A stretch of 39,566 nucleotides of DNA from CAYQJS01 sp964417895 (lineage in GTDB: Bacteria; Chloroflexota; UBA6077; SHYK01), in assembly GCA_964417895.1 (NCBI GenBank), contig CAYQJS010000051.1, positions 1 to 39,566 on the forward strand, in the 5' to 3' direction. The position numbers and the translations under genes are program-made. The first letter of the stretch is position 1. Each line of letters starts with the position of its first letter. Below the pieces are notes generated by a model. It was not told the origin of the DNA, ran no database searches, and saw nothing but the letters and a program-made list of their open reading frames with translations. This document shows positions 23,013 to 30,485 of this stretch, piece by piece.

Positions 23013-24290
23013 ATGCTGAGCGTTCAGTTCGTTCGAGAGCAGGAGGCGCTGGTTCGCCAGGCCATGGCGAACCGGCGGGCCGAGACGCCGCTGGACCGGA
23101 TCCTGGCGCTCGACGTGCGCCGGCGCGAGATCCTCCAGGAGCTGGAATCACTGCGCGCGCAGCGGAACCAACGCTCGGGCCGCATCGGTTCGGCGGGGGA
23201 TACCCGCCTTCGGCAGCAGCTCATCGACGAGACGCGCGGAATGTCGGCTCGCATCGCCGAATTGGAGCCCGAAGCGCGCCAGGTCGAAGCCGAGATGGCA
23301 ACGCTCCTGCTCCAGATGCCCAATATCCCTGACGCGAGCGTCCCCCTGGGGACCGACGCCGAGGAGAACGTCGAAGTCCGTCGGGCGGGGTCGATGCCGT
23401 CGTTCGACTTCAAGCCGCGCCCGCACTGGGAGATCGGCGAGGCTCTTGGCATCGTGGATTTCGAGCGCGGCGCGAAGCTCGCCGGGGCCCGCTTCGAGGC
23501 GCTGATGGGCACCGGGGCGGCGCTGGCCCGCGCACTCGTGGCTTTGATGCTGGATATGCACGTCCACGAACATGGCTACATCGAGGTGGCGCCGCCCTAC
23601 CTCGTCAAGCCGGAGGTCATGCTGGGCACCGGGCAGCTTCCGAAGTTCGGCGAGGAGGCCTACTACCTCGAGCGCGACGACCTGTACCTGATTCCCACGG
23701 CGGAGGTGCCCGTCACCAACCTCCATCGCGGAGAAATCCTCGACGGCGACGCGCTCCCGCTGCTCTACTGCGCCTACAGCCCCTGCTTCCGTCGGGAGGC
23801 AGGGGCGGCCGGACGCGACACGCGAGGGCTGATCCGCCGCCACCAGTTCGAGAAGGTGGAGATGGTGAAGATTACCCAGCCGGAGACCTCGCTCGACGAG
23901 CTCGAGGGCATGGTGGGGAACGCCGAAGCCGTGCTTCGACGGCTCGGCCTGGCCTATCGAGTCGTCGAGCTGTGTACCGGAGACCTGGGCTTCGCCTCTC
24001 GGAAGACGTACGACATCGAGGTCTGGATGCCGGGGGAGCAACGGTACGTCGAGATCTCATCCTGCTCGGACTGCGGGGACTTCCAGGCGCGTCGGGCGGA
24101 TATCAAGTTCCGCCGGACGGCCGGAGCGCACGCCGAGTACGTCCACACCCTGAACGGATCCGGCCTTCCCATTGGAAGGACCATGGCTGCGATTCTCGAG
24201 ACCTATCAGCGAGGAGACGGCGCTGTCGAAGTACCGTCTGCGCTGCAGGCATACATGGCGGGCCGCTCGACAATCACCGGCAGGATATGA
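23013..24290 (+). CDS. serS: Seryl-tRNA synthetase
   Basis: This 425-residue class II synthetase charges tRNA-Ser (and tRNA-Sec). The N-terminal long antiparallel coiled coil, which grips the tRNA variable arm, spans about residues 25-100 (ILQELESLRAQRNQRSGRIG, ISARIAELEP-type heptads). The core has MPNIPDASVPLGTDAEENVE, motif 2 FRREAGAAGRDTRGLIRRHQ, FEKVEMVKITQPE, EISSCSDCGDFQARRADIKF and motif 3 NGSGLPIGRTMAAILETYQ. All catalytic motifs look intact. The start ATG 23013 lies 4 nt after lysS. The stop TGA overlaps the ATG of the next gene (ATGA), so lysS, serS and the propeller gene form one operon. Confidence 0.96.
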   Translation: MLSVQFVREQEALVRQAMANRRAETPLDRILALDVRRREILQELESLRAQRNQRSGRIGSAGDTRLRQQLIDETRGMSARIAELEPEARQVEAEMATLLLQMPNIPDASVPLGTDAEENVEVRRAGSMPSFDFKPRPHWEIGEALGIVDFERGAKLAGARFEALMGTGAALARALVALMLDMHVHEHGYIEVAPPYLVKPEVMLGTGQLPKFGEEAYYLERDDLYLIPTAEVPVTNLHRGEILDGDALPLLYCAYSPCFRREAGAAGRDTRGLIRRHQFEKVEMVKITQPETSLDELEGMVGNAEAVLRRLGLAYRVVELCTGDLGFASRKTYDIEVWMPGEQRYVEISSCSDCGDFQARRADIKFRRTAGAHAEYVHTLNGSGLPIGRTMAAILETYQRGDGAVEVPSALQAYMAGRSTITGRI

Positions 24291-25477
24291 CTCCCATGCG
24301 ACAACTGGCGTACGTCGGCGACGATGGCCAGATCCGGGTTGTAGACCTCGACCTGGGTGCCGAGACCGAGATCTCAGCCCGAGGTCGATCCTCCCCCGGG
24401 CCTGCTATCGTGTGTAACTGGCCGACGTGGTCTCCATCGGGAGACCGCCTGGCGTTCTTCGAGTACGAGCTGGCGGGCACAGAAGTTCGACGCGCGGTGA
24501 TCCGCGTAGCAGTGCCTGACGGTTCAGCCGCGGCTGCGTTCTATCGGCTCCCGCGGGGCGGGCCGGTATACATGTGCTGGTCGCCCGATGGCCAGCGACT
24601 GGCGGTCCTCGTCCAGGAAGCCAACGAGCTGTACTTGCGCGTCATCGATTCGCAGGGGCAGGCGATTACGGTCGCGCAGGGGGCCCCGCTCTACTTTGTC
24701 TGGCAGCCCGATTCACGCGGGCTGCTGGTCCACACTGGAGGCGGGAGCCCTGGCTCCGACCGAGCTCGCCTTGTGTGGGTTCGGATAGAGGGCGGCCAGG
24801 CGATCCAGTCTCCCGTCGACCGGTCCCCGGCCCGCGACTTTCGCGCGCCCGCGTGGTCGAAGCGGCGCGACAGCGCCACGTTCGCCTGCGCCCTGGAGGA
24901 TGGCGCGGAGATCGTGGTGCAGCATGGCCCGGGAGAACCGCTCGACACGCTCACCCGCACGGGGCCGGCCCCGGTGTTCCTCTGGAGCCCCAACGGGGAT
25001 CGCGTCGCTTTCGCCGCGCGCTCGGCGTCGCACGGAGGAGCCTACGCGGGCCTGTCTGTCTACGACGTCGAAGATCGGTCTGAGGCTCGTGTAACCGACG
25101 ACCCTTTCCTGGCTTTCTTCTGGTGCCCGGATGGTCGGCGGATCGTATACACCGGCGGCGAGATGGGCGGAAGAATGGTGAAGCTCCAGCTCATTGACAC
25201 ATCGACCGGCGAGCGGACCGATCTGGGCTGGATCCGCCCTAGCCGTGACGTGCTGCTGCTGTTCGGGCACTTCGACCAATACAGCCAGTCCGCTCATCTA
25301 TTCTCGCCTGACGGCGACGAGCTAGTGCTCGCTGCCTCAATAGCGCAGGAGCTGAAGAACGGTTCGGTCCCCACGGTCCGGGAGATCATCGTGCGTCCCG
25401 TTGCCGGCGACGGGACGTTTCAGGTGAAGGGGCACGGCCGGCTGGCGTTCTGGAGGCCAGCGGGCCGTGCTTCGTGA
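24287..25477 (+). CDS. WD40-like/TolB-type beta-propeller protein
   Basis: ATG 24287 (MTPMRQLAYVGDDGQ) overlaps the serS stop by 4 nt and gives 396 residues. The protein has no signal peptide. It consists of repeated four-stranded blades with the TolB/PD40 signature: NWPTWSPSGDRLAFFEYE, VYMCWSPDGQRLAVLVQE, LYFVWQPDSRGLLVHTGG, VFLWSPNGDRVAFAARSA, AFFWCPDGRRIVYTGGE and HLFSPDGDELVLAAS, about six or seven blades. Such propellers usually bind proteins or ligands. Without an export signal it is probably cytosolic, or exported by an unknown route. Function unknown; coupling to serS is positional only. Confidence 0.8.
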   Translation: MTPMRQLAYVGDDGQIRVVDLDLGAETEISARGRSSPGPAIVCNWPTWSPSGDRLAFFEYELAGTEVRRAVIRVAVPDGSAAAAFYRLPRGGPVYMCWSPDGQRLAVLVQEANELYLRVIDSQGQAITVAQGAPLYFVWQPDSRGLLVHTGGGSPGSDRARLVWVRIEGGQAIQSPVDRSPARDFRAPAWSKRRDSATFACALEDGAEIVVQHGPGEPLDTLTRTGPAPVFLWSPNGDRVAFAARSASHGGAYAGLSVYDVEDRSEARVTDDPFLAFFWCPDGRRIVYTGGEMGGRMVKLQLIDTSTGERTDLGWIRPSRDVLLLFGHFDQYSQSAHLFSPDGDELVLAASIAQELKNGSVPTVREIIVRPVAGDGTFQVKGHGRLAFWRPAGRAS

Positions 25478-25500
25478 ACAATCGCCGACTGGGACAGGAT

Positions 25501-26037
25501 CTACAGCCGCACGATGGCGCCGATGAGAGAGTTAATAATCCAGGCCGGGATGATCGCGAGGAGGATCGTCGCTACGGTCTTCATCGCGTCGAGGTCGAGA
25601 GCCGCCCGTATTCCGATGTAGGCGAGGTAAAGAGCCCACAGACCCGCTGCGAGGACGATGAGCGCTCCCAGCAGGGGAACGATGGCGACTATCCCAATCG
25701 CAAGCGGCGAGTAGGCGTAGCCTAGCGTCCGGAGCACCTCTTGCCAGGTGGCGGTCCCCCCGAACACACGAGTGCCGATGAGGTAGACAACTCCCGAAAA
25801 CACCGCCCACGCCAGGAGCGTGCTCACCAAACTCCCAACCAGGGCAGGTAGATAGCTGCCCGGCCTCGCGAACAAGGAAAAAGAGAGGCCGAAGCCTAAC
25901 CCGACAGAGATGGCGCCAATGGCGACGACGGCAATCGCCTCAGCCGTCGCATTGGGGTCGTGCTCGACCTCTTCGAACAGGCTGACTTCCCCACGAACCG
26001 CCCGCGACATCCGACCCCAGATTGCCTGGATCGCCAT
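25501..26037 (-). CDS. Yip1-family integral membrane protein
   Basis: This 178-residue protein has a short cytosolic N-terminus (MAIQAIWGRMSRAVRGEVSL, FEEVEHDPNATAEAI) and about five membrane helices (AIGAISVGLGFGLSFSLF, LVSTLLAWAVFSGVVYLIG, AIGIVAIVPLLGALIVLAAG, LWALYLAYIGIRAAL, VATILLAIIPAWIINSLIGA). The pattern 'FEEVE.DPxA...A' plus 'LxxLGYAYxPLAIGIVAIVP' and 'LWxLYLxYIGIRxALDLD' fits the bacterial Yip1/YIF1 domain (PF04893). Its role is unknown. It converges with the propeller gene and diverges from the MBL hydrolase gene 108 bp away. Confidence 0.8.
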   Translation of the reverse strand: MAIQAIWGRMSRAVRGEVSLFEEVEHDPNATAEAIAVVAIGAISVGLGFGLSFSLFARPGSYLPALVGSLVSTLLAWAVFSGVVYLIGTRVFGGTATWQEVLRTLGYAYSPLAIGIVAIVPLLGALIVLAAGLWALYLAYIGIRAALDLDAMKTVATILLAIIPAWIINSLIGAIVRL

Positions 26038-26145
26038 CTGAGCCTCCCGCCCCCGATGCTAGCGGCGAAGTATATAGGCCCGTTTGCCATTGGGTCGGTG
26101 GGTTCCCGGTACAATTTGCGGTCCCGTTGTGACAAAGGAGCCCAG

Positions 26146-26781
26146 ATGGAGATTACCTGGATAGGCCACTCGTGCTTCCGCCTGCGAGGGAAGGAAGCCA
26201 CGGTGATCACGGACCCGTGCTCTCGATCCTCCGGGTACGCGCTGAGTCGGGTAACCGCCGAGCTGGTAACGGTCTCGAACGACCACCCTAACCACAGTGC
26301 CGCGGGCGACGTCGAGGGCGAGCCAATGGTCGTCAACGGGCCGGGTGAGTATGAGGTACGTGGTGTGCTCGTCACCGGGGTTCGCACAGGCCCTCCGCGT
26401 GGACACGGCGACACGGTACGGAACACGGCCTACATCATCAGCGTCGACGACGTCACTATCTGCCACCTTGGGGATCTCGCGAGCCTCCCAACAGGCGAGC
26501 AGATCGAATTGTTGAAGGCAGCGGACGTGCTGCTCGTGCCGGTCGGGGGTCATTGCACTATCGGCGCGGGGGAAGCCGTAGAGCTAATCAGCCAAATCGA
26601 GCCGAAGATGGTGATCCCAATGCACTATGCGACGGAGGCGTCCACCGCCGAGCTGGATGGCGTGGACCGTTTCTTGCGAGAGATGGGGCTGACGGCGCCG
26701 GAGCCGCAGGCGCGACTGAACGTCACCCACAGCTCGCTTCCCCCCGAGCCCACTGTCACCCTTCTTCAATACAGGGGCTGA
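26146..26781 (+). CDS. UlaG-like metallo-beta-lactamase-fold hydrolase
   Basis: ATG 26146 follows AAAGGAG by 5 nt and yields 211 residues. The MBL signature of the UlaG/YycJ-like group is visible: MEITWIGHSCFRLRGKEATV, TVSNDHPNHSAAGDV (a variant of the HxHxDH metal motif, reading NDHPNH), NGPGEYEVRGVLVTGV, NTAYIISVDDVTICHLGDLA (Asp ligand), DVLLVPVGGHCTIGAGEAVE and KMVIPMHYATE (His ligand). The first motif lacks the canonical HxHxDH spacing, so metal binding may differ. In related proteins this variant is common and no substrate is known. A TACAAT (26110-26115) could be its -10 box. It is followed by a 636-bp stretch without a protein gene except a possible leader peptide. Confidence 0.85.
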   Translation: MEITWIGHSCFRLRGKEATVITDPCSRSSGYALSRVTAELVTVSNDHPNHSAAGDVEGEPMVVNGPGEYEVRGVLVTGVRTGPPRGHGDTVRNTAYIISVDDVTICHLGDLASLPTGEQIELLKAADVLLVPVGGHCTIGAGEAVELISQIEPKMVIPMHYATEASTAELDGVDRFLREMGLTAPEPQARLNVTHSSLPPEPTVTLLQYRG

Positions 26782-26926
26782 GGCGGGAGGCCTGGCTCCG
26801 GGGGCGTGATCGTGGCGTCGTACGCCGAAGCGCTGGCGGGAGACCTTCGAGGACCACTTGGAGTTGGAGTCCTCCAATGCCAGCTGATTCGGCGTGGTGC
26901 CAGAAACTCTCGCCGGAAACTCTCGG

Positions 26927-26955
26927 TTGACAACTTCGCGAGGGAGAAGTAGGAT
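26927..26955 (+). promoter_or_regulatory. Consensus-like sigma-70 promoter
   Basis: TTGACA (26927-26932) and TAGGAT (26950-26955) are separated by exactly 17 nt, the clearest housekeeping promoter in the window. The 145 bases before it (26782-26926) show no gene or repeat. It points into the structured region 26962-27278, not directly at an ORF of normal size. Confidence 0.7.
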
Positions 26956-27006
26956 TGGTTTGGACTTGCGCAAGGTCCAAGAGAGTCCCAGGGAGGACAT
27001 CACACG

Positions 27007-27072
27007 ATGAGGAGGTGCTATCCGATCATGCGGTATAGGATCCTTCTCGGAGTCTGGCAGGTGGACAGCTGA
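27007..27072 (+). CDS. Possible 21-residue leader peptide
   Basis: ATG 27007 to TGA 27070-27072 gives 21 residues, beginning MRRCYPIMRYRILLG. A GGGAGG lies 10 nt upstream of the start. The stop codon directly abuts the perfect 10-bp hairpin at 27073-27097, an arrangement expected for a translation-sensing attenuator. The peptide is rich in Arg and has one Trp and two Tyr, but no run of one amino acid that would name the signal. In GC-rich DNA a short frame like this can occur by chance. Confidence 0.3.
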   Translation: MRRCYPIMRYRILLGVWQVDS

Positions 27073-27247
27073 GGCCCTGCGGAGGCACCGTAGGGCCGGT
27101 TCAGCCCCGGGCGCGCCGATAGCGTACGCTTTCCAAGGGGTCGCTTGGTATAAGGAATCTGGCGGCCCGGAAGCCTCAGTTCGTAAGGACTGATCGACGG
27201 TATCCGCCCGGCTTACAAGCAGCAATTCCTGTAGCCCGGAGGCTACA

Positions 27248-27278
27248 CGAGAGGCCCCGGCCCCGCCGGGGCCTCTCG
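27248..27278 (+). terminator. 13-bp GC-rich hairpin, terminator-like
   Basis: CGAGAGGCCCCGG (27248-27260) and CCGGGGCCTCTCG (27266-27278) pair perfectly around the loop CCCCG. No T-run follows, so termination may be weak or need a factor. It is followed 10 nt later by TATAAT, which suggests that a new transcript can start just after it. Confidence 0.6.
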
Positions 27279-27288
27279 CTACGTGGGC

Positions 27289-27294
27289 TATAAT
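27289..27294 (+). promoter_or_regulatory. Consensus -10 box upstream of the oxidoreductase operon
   Basis: TATAAT at 27289-27294 lies about 125 bp before GTG 27418. No good -35 is seen at the right distance, because the terminator stem occupies that position, so an activator or another sigma factor may be needed. Confidence 0.4.
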
Positions 27295-27417
27295 CGACGG
27301 CGCTGCGGCCATCTCCCACGCGGCGGTCCGTCGCTCCCGCGCCTTGCTTTCCTGTGTTTGATGGGCGTGAGCGATCAGGTGCCATAACCCACCAAGAACG
27401 ATCGAGAGGGCTGTTGC

Positions 27418-28644
27418 GTGGCCGATCCGCAACGGTACGTAGTACTCGGCAATGGCGTGGCCGGCACCACTGCTGCCGAGACGCTGCGCAAGAACGACCC
27501 CGACTGCGATATTACCCTCTTCACGGACGAGCCATATCCTCTCTACAACCGGGTCGCGCTTCCTCCGGCGCTGAAGCTCAAGACGCCTGAATCGAAGCTG
27601 TTCATGAAGACCATAGAGTTCCACAAAGAGCGCAACATCTGTTTCTACCCTGAAACAAGAGTGACCTCAGTGGACCTCCCTCGGCGAACGGTTCTCACCG
27701 ACCATGGCAACGAGTTCGAGTTCGACCGTCTCCTGGTGGCGACAGGCGGAACGCCCAATCCCATCGACGTCCCCGGAGCCACGGCCGACGGAGTGTGCTA
27801 TTTCCAGTCGCTCGACGACACGAAGGACCTACTCGGCCGCATTCCGCGTTCGATGAGTGCCGTCGCTATCGGGGGCAGCTACATTGCCTACGAGCTGGCA
27901 GAGGCGTTCCGCGCCCGAGGGCTCCACGTCACGTGGCTGATCCGGGGGCCACGGTTCCTGCACCGTGTGCTCGATGAGAGCGGGGGGCAGCTCGTGGACG
28001 CCATAGCTCGGAAGCACGGGGTCGAAGTGGTATACGAGGACAGCGCCGAACGTCTCGAGACCCGAGATGGGCATGTTACGGCGGTCGTGACGAAGGGGGA
28101 GCAGCGCTTCGAGGCTGATATCGTAGGCTGTGGCCTCGGATTCCGACTCAATCATGAGTTTCTTCCGCCGGACCAGGTTGAGATCGGGTACGGCGTCATC
28201 ACCAATCAATTCCTCGAGACGAACGTGGAAGGCGTCTACGCGGCGGGCGACGTCGCCGAGTTTTACGACGTGGACCTGGAGACCCACTACACGATGGGCA
28301 CGTGGGCGAGCGCAGCCACGCATGGGAAGGTCGCCGCGCTGAATATGGCGGGCACCCGCCAGCCCGTCGTCGAGGTGCGCAGTTATACGACGATGCTTTT
28401 CGATTCGCGCATGACGGTGATTGGCGCCACGCCAGAGATCAGGCAAGACATCGAGAGCGTCTCGCACACGGACTTCAGCGGCGCTACCTACAAAGGCTGG
28501 TCGTATCGGCGGCTGTTCTTCTTTGACGAACGCCTGGTTGGCGCAGTACTTATCGGTGACATGCACGCCAAGGTCGACCTGGTGAACGTGATCCGCGGCA
28601 AGAAGAAGGTATGGGACGACCGGTCAGAGCTCCTCCGGCTCTAG
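27418..28644 (+). CDS. FAD/NAD(P)-dependent oxidoreductase (Pyr_redox_2 type)
   Basis: GTG 27418, preceded by GAGAGGG, opens a 408-residue protein. The FAD-binding Rossmann motif is YVVLGNGVAGTTAAETLRKN. EPYPLYNRVALPPALKLK contacts the flavin in NirB/rubredoxin-reductase-like proteins. RLLVATGGTPNPIDVPGA follows, then the NAD(P)-binding AVAIGGSYIAYELAEAF, and the second FAD motif VEGVYAAGDVAEFYD. The C-terminal part has RLFFFDERLVGAVLIGDM. There are no redox-active cysteines, so it is a flavin reductase-like protein that passes electrons to a separate partner, which is not visible here. It lies 60 bp before the enoyl-CoA hydratase genes on the same strand and may supply electron transfer to the same catabolic route. 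Confidence 0.85.
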   Translation: MADPQRYVVLGNGVAGTTAAETLRKNDPDCDITLFTDEPYPLYNRVALPPALKLKTPESKLFMKTIEFHKERNICFYPETRVTSVDLPRRTVLTDHGNEFEFDRLLVATGGTPNPIDVPGATADGVCYFQSLDDTKDLLGRIPRSMSAVAIGGSYIAYELAEAFRARGLHVTWLIRGPRFLHRVLDESGGQLVDAIARKHGVEVVYEDSAERLETRDGHVTAVVTKGEQRFEADIVGCGLGFRLNHEFLPPDQVEIGYGVITNQFLETNVEGVYAAGDVAEFYDVDLETHYTMGTWASAATHGKVAALNMAGTRQPVVEVRSYTTMLFDSRMTVIGATPEIRQDIESVSHTDFSGATYKGWSYRRLFFFDERLVGAVLIGDMHAKVDLVNVIRGKKKVWDDRSELLRL

Positions 28645-28704
28645 CCGGACTTCATACAAGCTCGGCGTTTCCCGCCCCATATGGATGGTGAGGGAGGAGA
28701 TTTT

Positions 28705-29472
28705 ATGGCCGAATCCTACGTCCTCACCGAAGCCGTCGATTCTGTCGGAATCGTCACCATCAATCGGCCGGCCGTCCTGAACGCCCTGAGCAACGACATC
28801 CTGTCCGATGTTGTATCGGCGCTCGAGGCCTTCGATGGGCGAGACGACATCCGAGCGATGATTGTGACGGGTGGCCCCCAGGTCTTCGCGGCGGGCGCGG
28901 ATCTGCGCCAGCTGGCAGCGGCCCCCGAGCAACTCATGGCGGCGCGCGCGCCCCTGTGGGGCCGGCTCCGAGCCCTTCGAACCCCCCTGATCGCGGCAGT
29001 CAGCGGCTACGCCCTCGGTGCGGGCTGCGAGCTGGCCATGAGCTGCGACCTGGTTGTCGCGTCCGAGACGGCACGCTTCGGCCAGCCGGAGATCAATGTG
29101 GGCATCATCCCGGGGGCGGGAGGCACGCAGCGCCTCACCCGCGCCGTAGGCAAGGCCCGCGCCATGGAATTGGTACTCACTGGCCGGATGCTGACGGCCC
29201 ACGAGGCCGAGCGGGCCGGCCTCGTGAATCGCGTCGTGCCGGTGGAGGTGCTCGCGGACGAGGCGCTGGCTCTGGCCCGGGAGATCGCGTCGAAGCCGCC
29301 GATCTCCGCGCGCATGGCGAAGGAGGCTGTGCTCAAAGCTTTCGAGACACCCCTTGAGGCCGGGCTTGACTACGAGCGGGCCTGTCTGGCTCTGGTGCTG
29401 GAGACCGAGGACGCACGCGAGGGCATTGCCGCGTTCCTCGAAAAGCGCCGACCCGTCTACCATGGCCGCTAG
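28705..29472 (+). CDS. paaF: Enoyl-CoA hydratase (PaaF-like)
   Basis: ATG 28705 has GGGAGGAG 5 nt upstream. The 255-residue crotonase-fold protein hydrates 2,3-unsaturated acyl-CoA. It shows TINRPAVLNALSNDILSDV, the CoA-binding/oxyanion GGPQVFAAGADLRQLA, SGYALGAGCELAMSCDLVVA, FGQPEINVGIIPGAGGTQRL (the Glu of GQPE and the Gly-rich part near the second catalytic Glu) and ALVLETEDAREGIAAFLEKR at the C-terminus. It begins a tight cluster of hydratase, isomerase-like crotonase, 3-hydroxyacyl-CoA dehydrogenase and thiolase, typical of the lower phenylacetate pathway. A general fatty-acid hydratase role is equally possible from sequence alone. Confidence 0.85.
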   Translation: MAESYVLTEAVDSVGIVTINRPAVLNALSNDILSDVVSALEAFDGRDDIRAMIVTGGPQVFAAGADLRQLAAAPEQLMAARAPLWGRLRALRTPLIAAVSGYALGAGCELAMSCDLVVASETARFGQPEINVGIIPGAGGTQRLTRAVGKARAMELVLTGRMLTAHEAERAGLVNRVVPVEVLADEALALAREIASKPPISARMAKEAVLKAFETPLEAGLDYERACLALVLETEDAREGIAAFLEKRRPVYHGR

Positions 29473-30262
29473 CGATGCGCCGGTCCTTGTCGAACGCTCT
29501 GACGGCGTTGCGCTGCTCACGCTCAACCGCCCCTCGGTTCTGAACGCCTTCAACGAGGACTTGCTGTCCAAGCTAACGCAGGCACTGCGCGAGGCCGAGA
29601 GCGACGCCGAGATGGGGGCCGTGATAATCACCGGCGCCGGCCGAGCCTTTTGTGCCGGCCAGGACCTCCAGGCGCGGCGCGCGATCTTCGAGCGAGGAGA
29701 AGTCCCGCACCTCGGAGCCGGGCTTCGAGACCGGTACAAGCCCATGATCATGCGCATCCGCACGATGGAGAAGCCGGTCATCGCCGCCATCAACGGGGTC
29801 GCGGCTGGGGCAGGCTGCGGACTGGCGCTGGCCTGTGATCTGCGCACGGCCGCGGCCGACGCCTCGCTCATTCAGTCGTTCGCGCGTGTGGGCCTGGCGT
29901 CCGACTCAGGAAGCTCCTACTTCTTACCCCGGATCGTGGGCCTGGGGCGGGCCATCGAGATCGCCTTCACCGGGGATCCGGTGATGGCGGCCGACGCTGA
30001 GCGCATCGGGCTGGTCAACCACGTCTACCCACCCGAGGAGTTGCTGCCGCGAACACGAGAGCTGGCGGTGCGGTTGGCCCAGGGCGCCAGGCGGGCCATC
30101 GGGCTCATCAAGCGGGACTTCAACCGCGCGCTCTCGGTGGATTTGGAGACAGCGCTGGACTACGAGTCGTATCAGCAAGAGATCGCCGGGCAGACAGCCG
30201 ATTTCCGCGAAGGGGTCATGGCATTTCTCGAGAAACGCCAACCCCGGTACCGAGGCGAGTAG
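29462..30262 (+). CDS. paaG: Enoyl-CoA hydratase/isomerase (PaaG-like)
   Basis: ATG 29462 overlaps the end of the upstream gene by 11 nt, and the frame gives 266 residues. The crotonase signatures are LTLNRPSVLNAFNEDLLSKL, ITGAGRAFCAGQDLQARRAI and INGVAAGAGCGLALACDLRT, with SGSSYFLPRIVGLGRAIEIA replacing the PGAGGTQ type of PaaF. This SGS-type pattern with the acidic residue at SD in VGLASDSG is typical of PaaG, which isomerises ring-epoxide CoA to an oxepin-CoA. The end reads FREGVMAFLEKRQPRYRGE. The order paaF-paaG-paaH-thiolase supports this role. No ring-epoxidase (paaABCDE) genes are in the window, so phenylacetate use remains an inference. Confidence 0.8.
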   Translation: MAASDAPVLVERSDGVALLTLNRPSVLNAFNEDLLSKLTQALREAESDAEMGAVIITGAGRAFCAGQDLQARRAIFERGEVPHLGAGLRDRYKPMIMRIRTMEKPVIAAINGVAAGAGCGLALACDLRTAAADASLIQSFARVGLASDSGSSYFLPRIVGLGRAIEIAFTGDPVMAADAERIGLVNHVYPPEELLPRTRELAVRLAQGARRAIGLIKRDFNRALSVDLETALDYESYQQEIAGQTADFREGVMAFLEKRQPRYRGE

Positions 30263-30270
30263 TGTTGTCT

Positions 30271-30473
30271 GTCACCCGGAGCGAAGAGAACGGCCCGTCG
30301 CGATCGGAGATGCGGATGCCTCGCCGCCCCAATGGATATACCGCTCGTCCTGAGCCTGTCGAAGGACGAGCCTGGGGGTCGGCAACCTTCGCCTCATGGT
30401 TCGACAAGCTCACCATGAGCGGTTTTCATGGGTTCGGGGCGGGCCGAAGGCCCCTGACCCCTCAGCATGACGG
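30271..30473. repeat. Nested REP-like element between paaG and paaH, including a paired-hairpin unit
   Basis: The outer ends are an imperfect inverted pair, GTCACCCGGAG (30271-30281) and CTCAGCATGAC (30461-30471). Inside, stem GCTCGTCCT/AGGACGAGC (30343-30351/30363-30371) encloses loop GAGCCTGTCGA, and stem CTCATGGT/ACCATGAG (30393-30400/30412-30419) encloses loop TCGACAAGCTC. The loops match those of the element at 12371-12430 exactly, while the stems differ. The 223-bp gap between paaG and paaH holds only this element. Confidence 0.75.
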
Positions 30474-30485
30474 CACGGAGGCCCA

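Larger units (their letters stand above)
26962..27278 (+). ncRNA. Candidate structured RNA or attenuator leader, about 317 nt
   Basis: Between a strong promoter and a 13-bp terminator-like hairpin the sequence is dense in perfect helices: TTGGAC/GTCCAA (26960-26980), CTATCCG/CGG(T)ATAG with a six-base loop (27018-27038), GGCCCTGCGG/CCGTAGGGCC (27073-27097), AGGAAT/ATTCCT (27153-27158/27225-27230) enclosing GGCGG/CCGCC (27161-27165/27204-27208), CAGTTC-GTAA-GGACTG with a GNRA loop (27177-27192), and GTAGCC-CGGA-GGCTAC (27231-27246). AAGCC (27171-27175) could also pair with GGCTT (27210-27214), which would cross the GGCGG/CCGCC helix as a pseudoknot. It lacks signature sequences of RNase P RNA, tmRNA, SRP RNA, T-boxes or riboswitches known to me. 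It may be a free ncRNA or the 5' leader of the oxidoreductase operon. Structure by eye only, no conservation data. Confidence 0.5.

Noticed and set aside
27018..27038. ANTAR target hairpin, because the stem has a six-base loop.
   Set aside because: The loop is ATCATG, with A at position 4 and not the required G, and the next hairpin (27073-27097) has a five-base loop, so the dual hexaloop pattern is not met.
26962..27278. RNase P RNA, tmRNA, SRP RNA or T-box.
   Set aside because: None of the signature sequences is present (no GAGGAAAGTCC, no tmRNA 3' end with CCA, no GGAAGCAGC-type SRP loop, no AGGGTGGNACCGCG).
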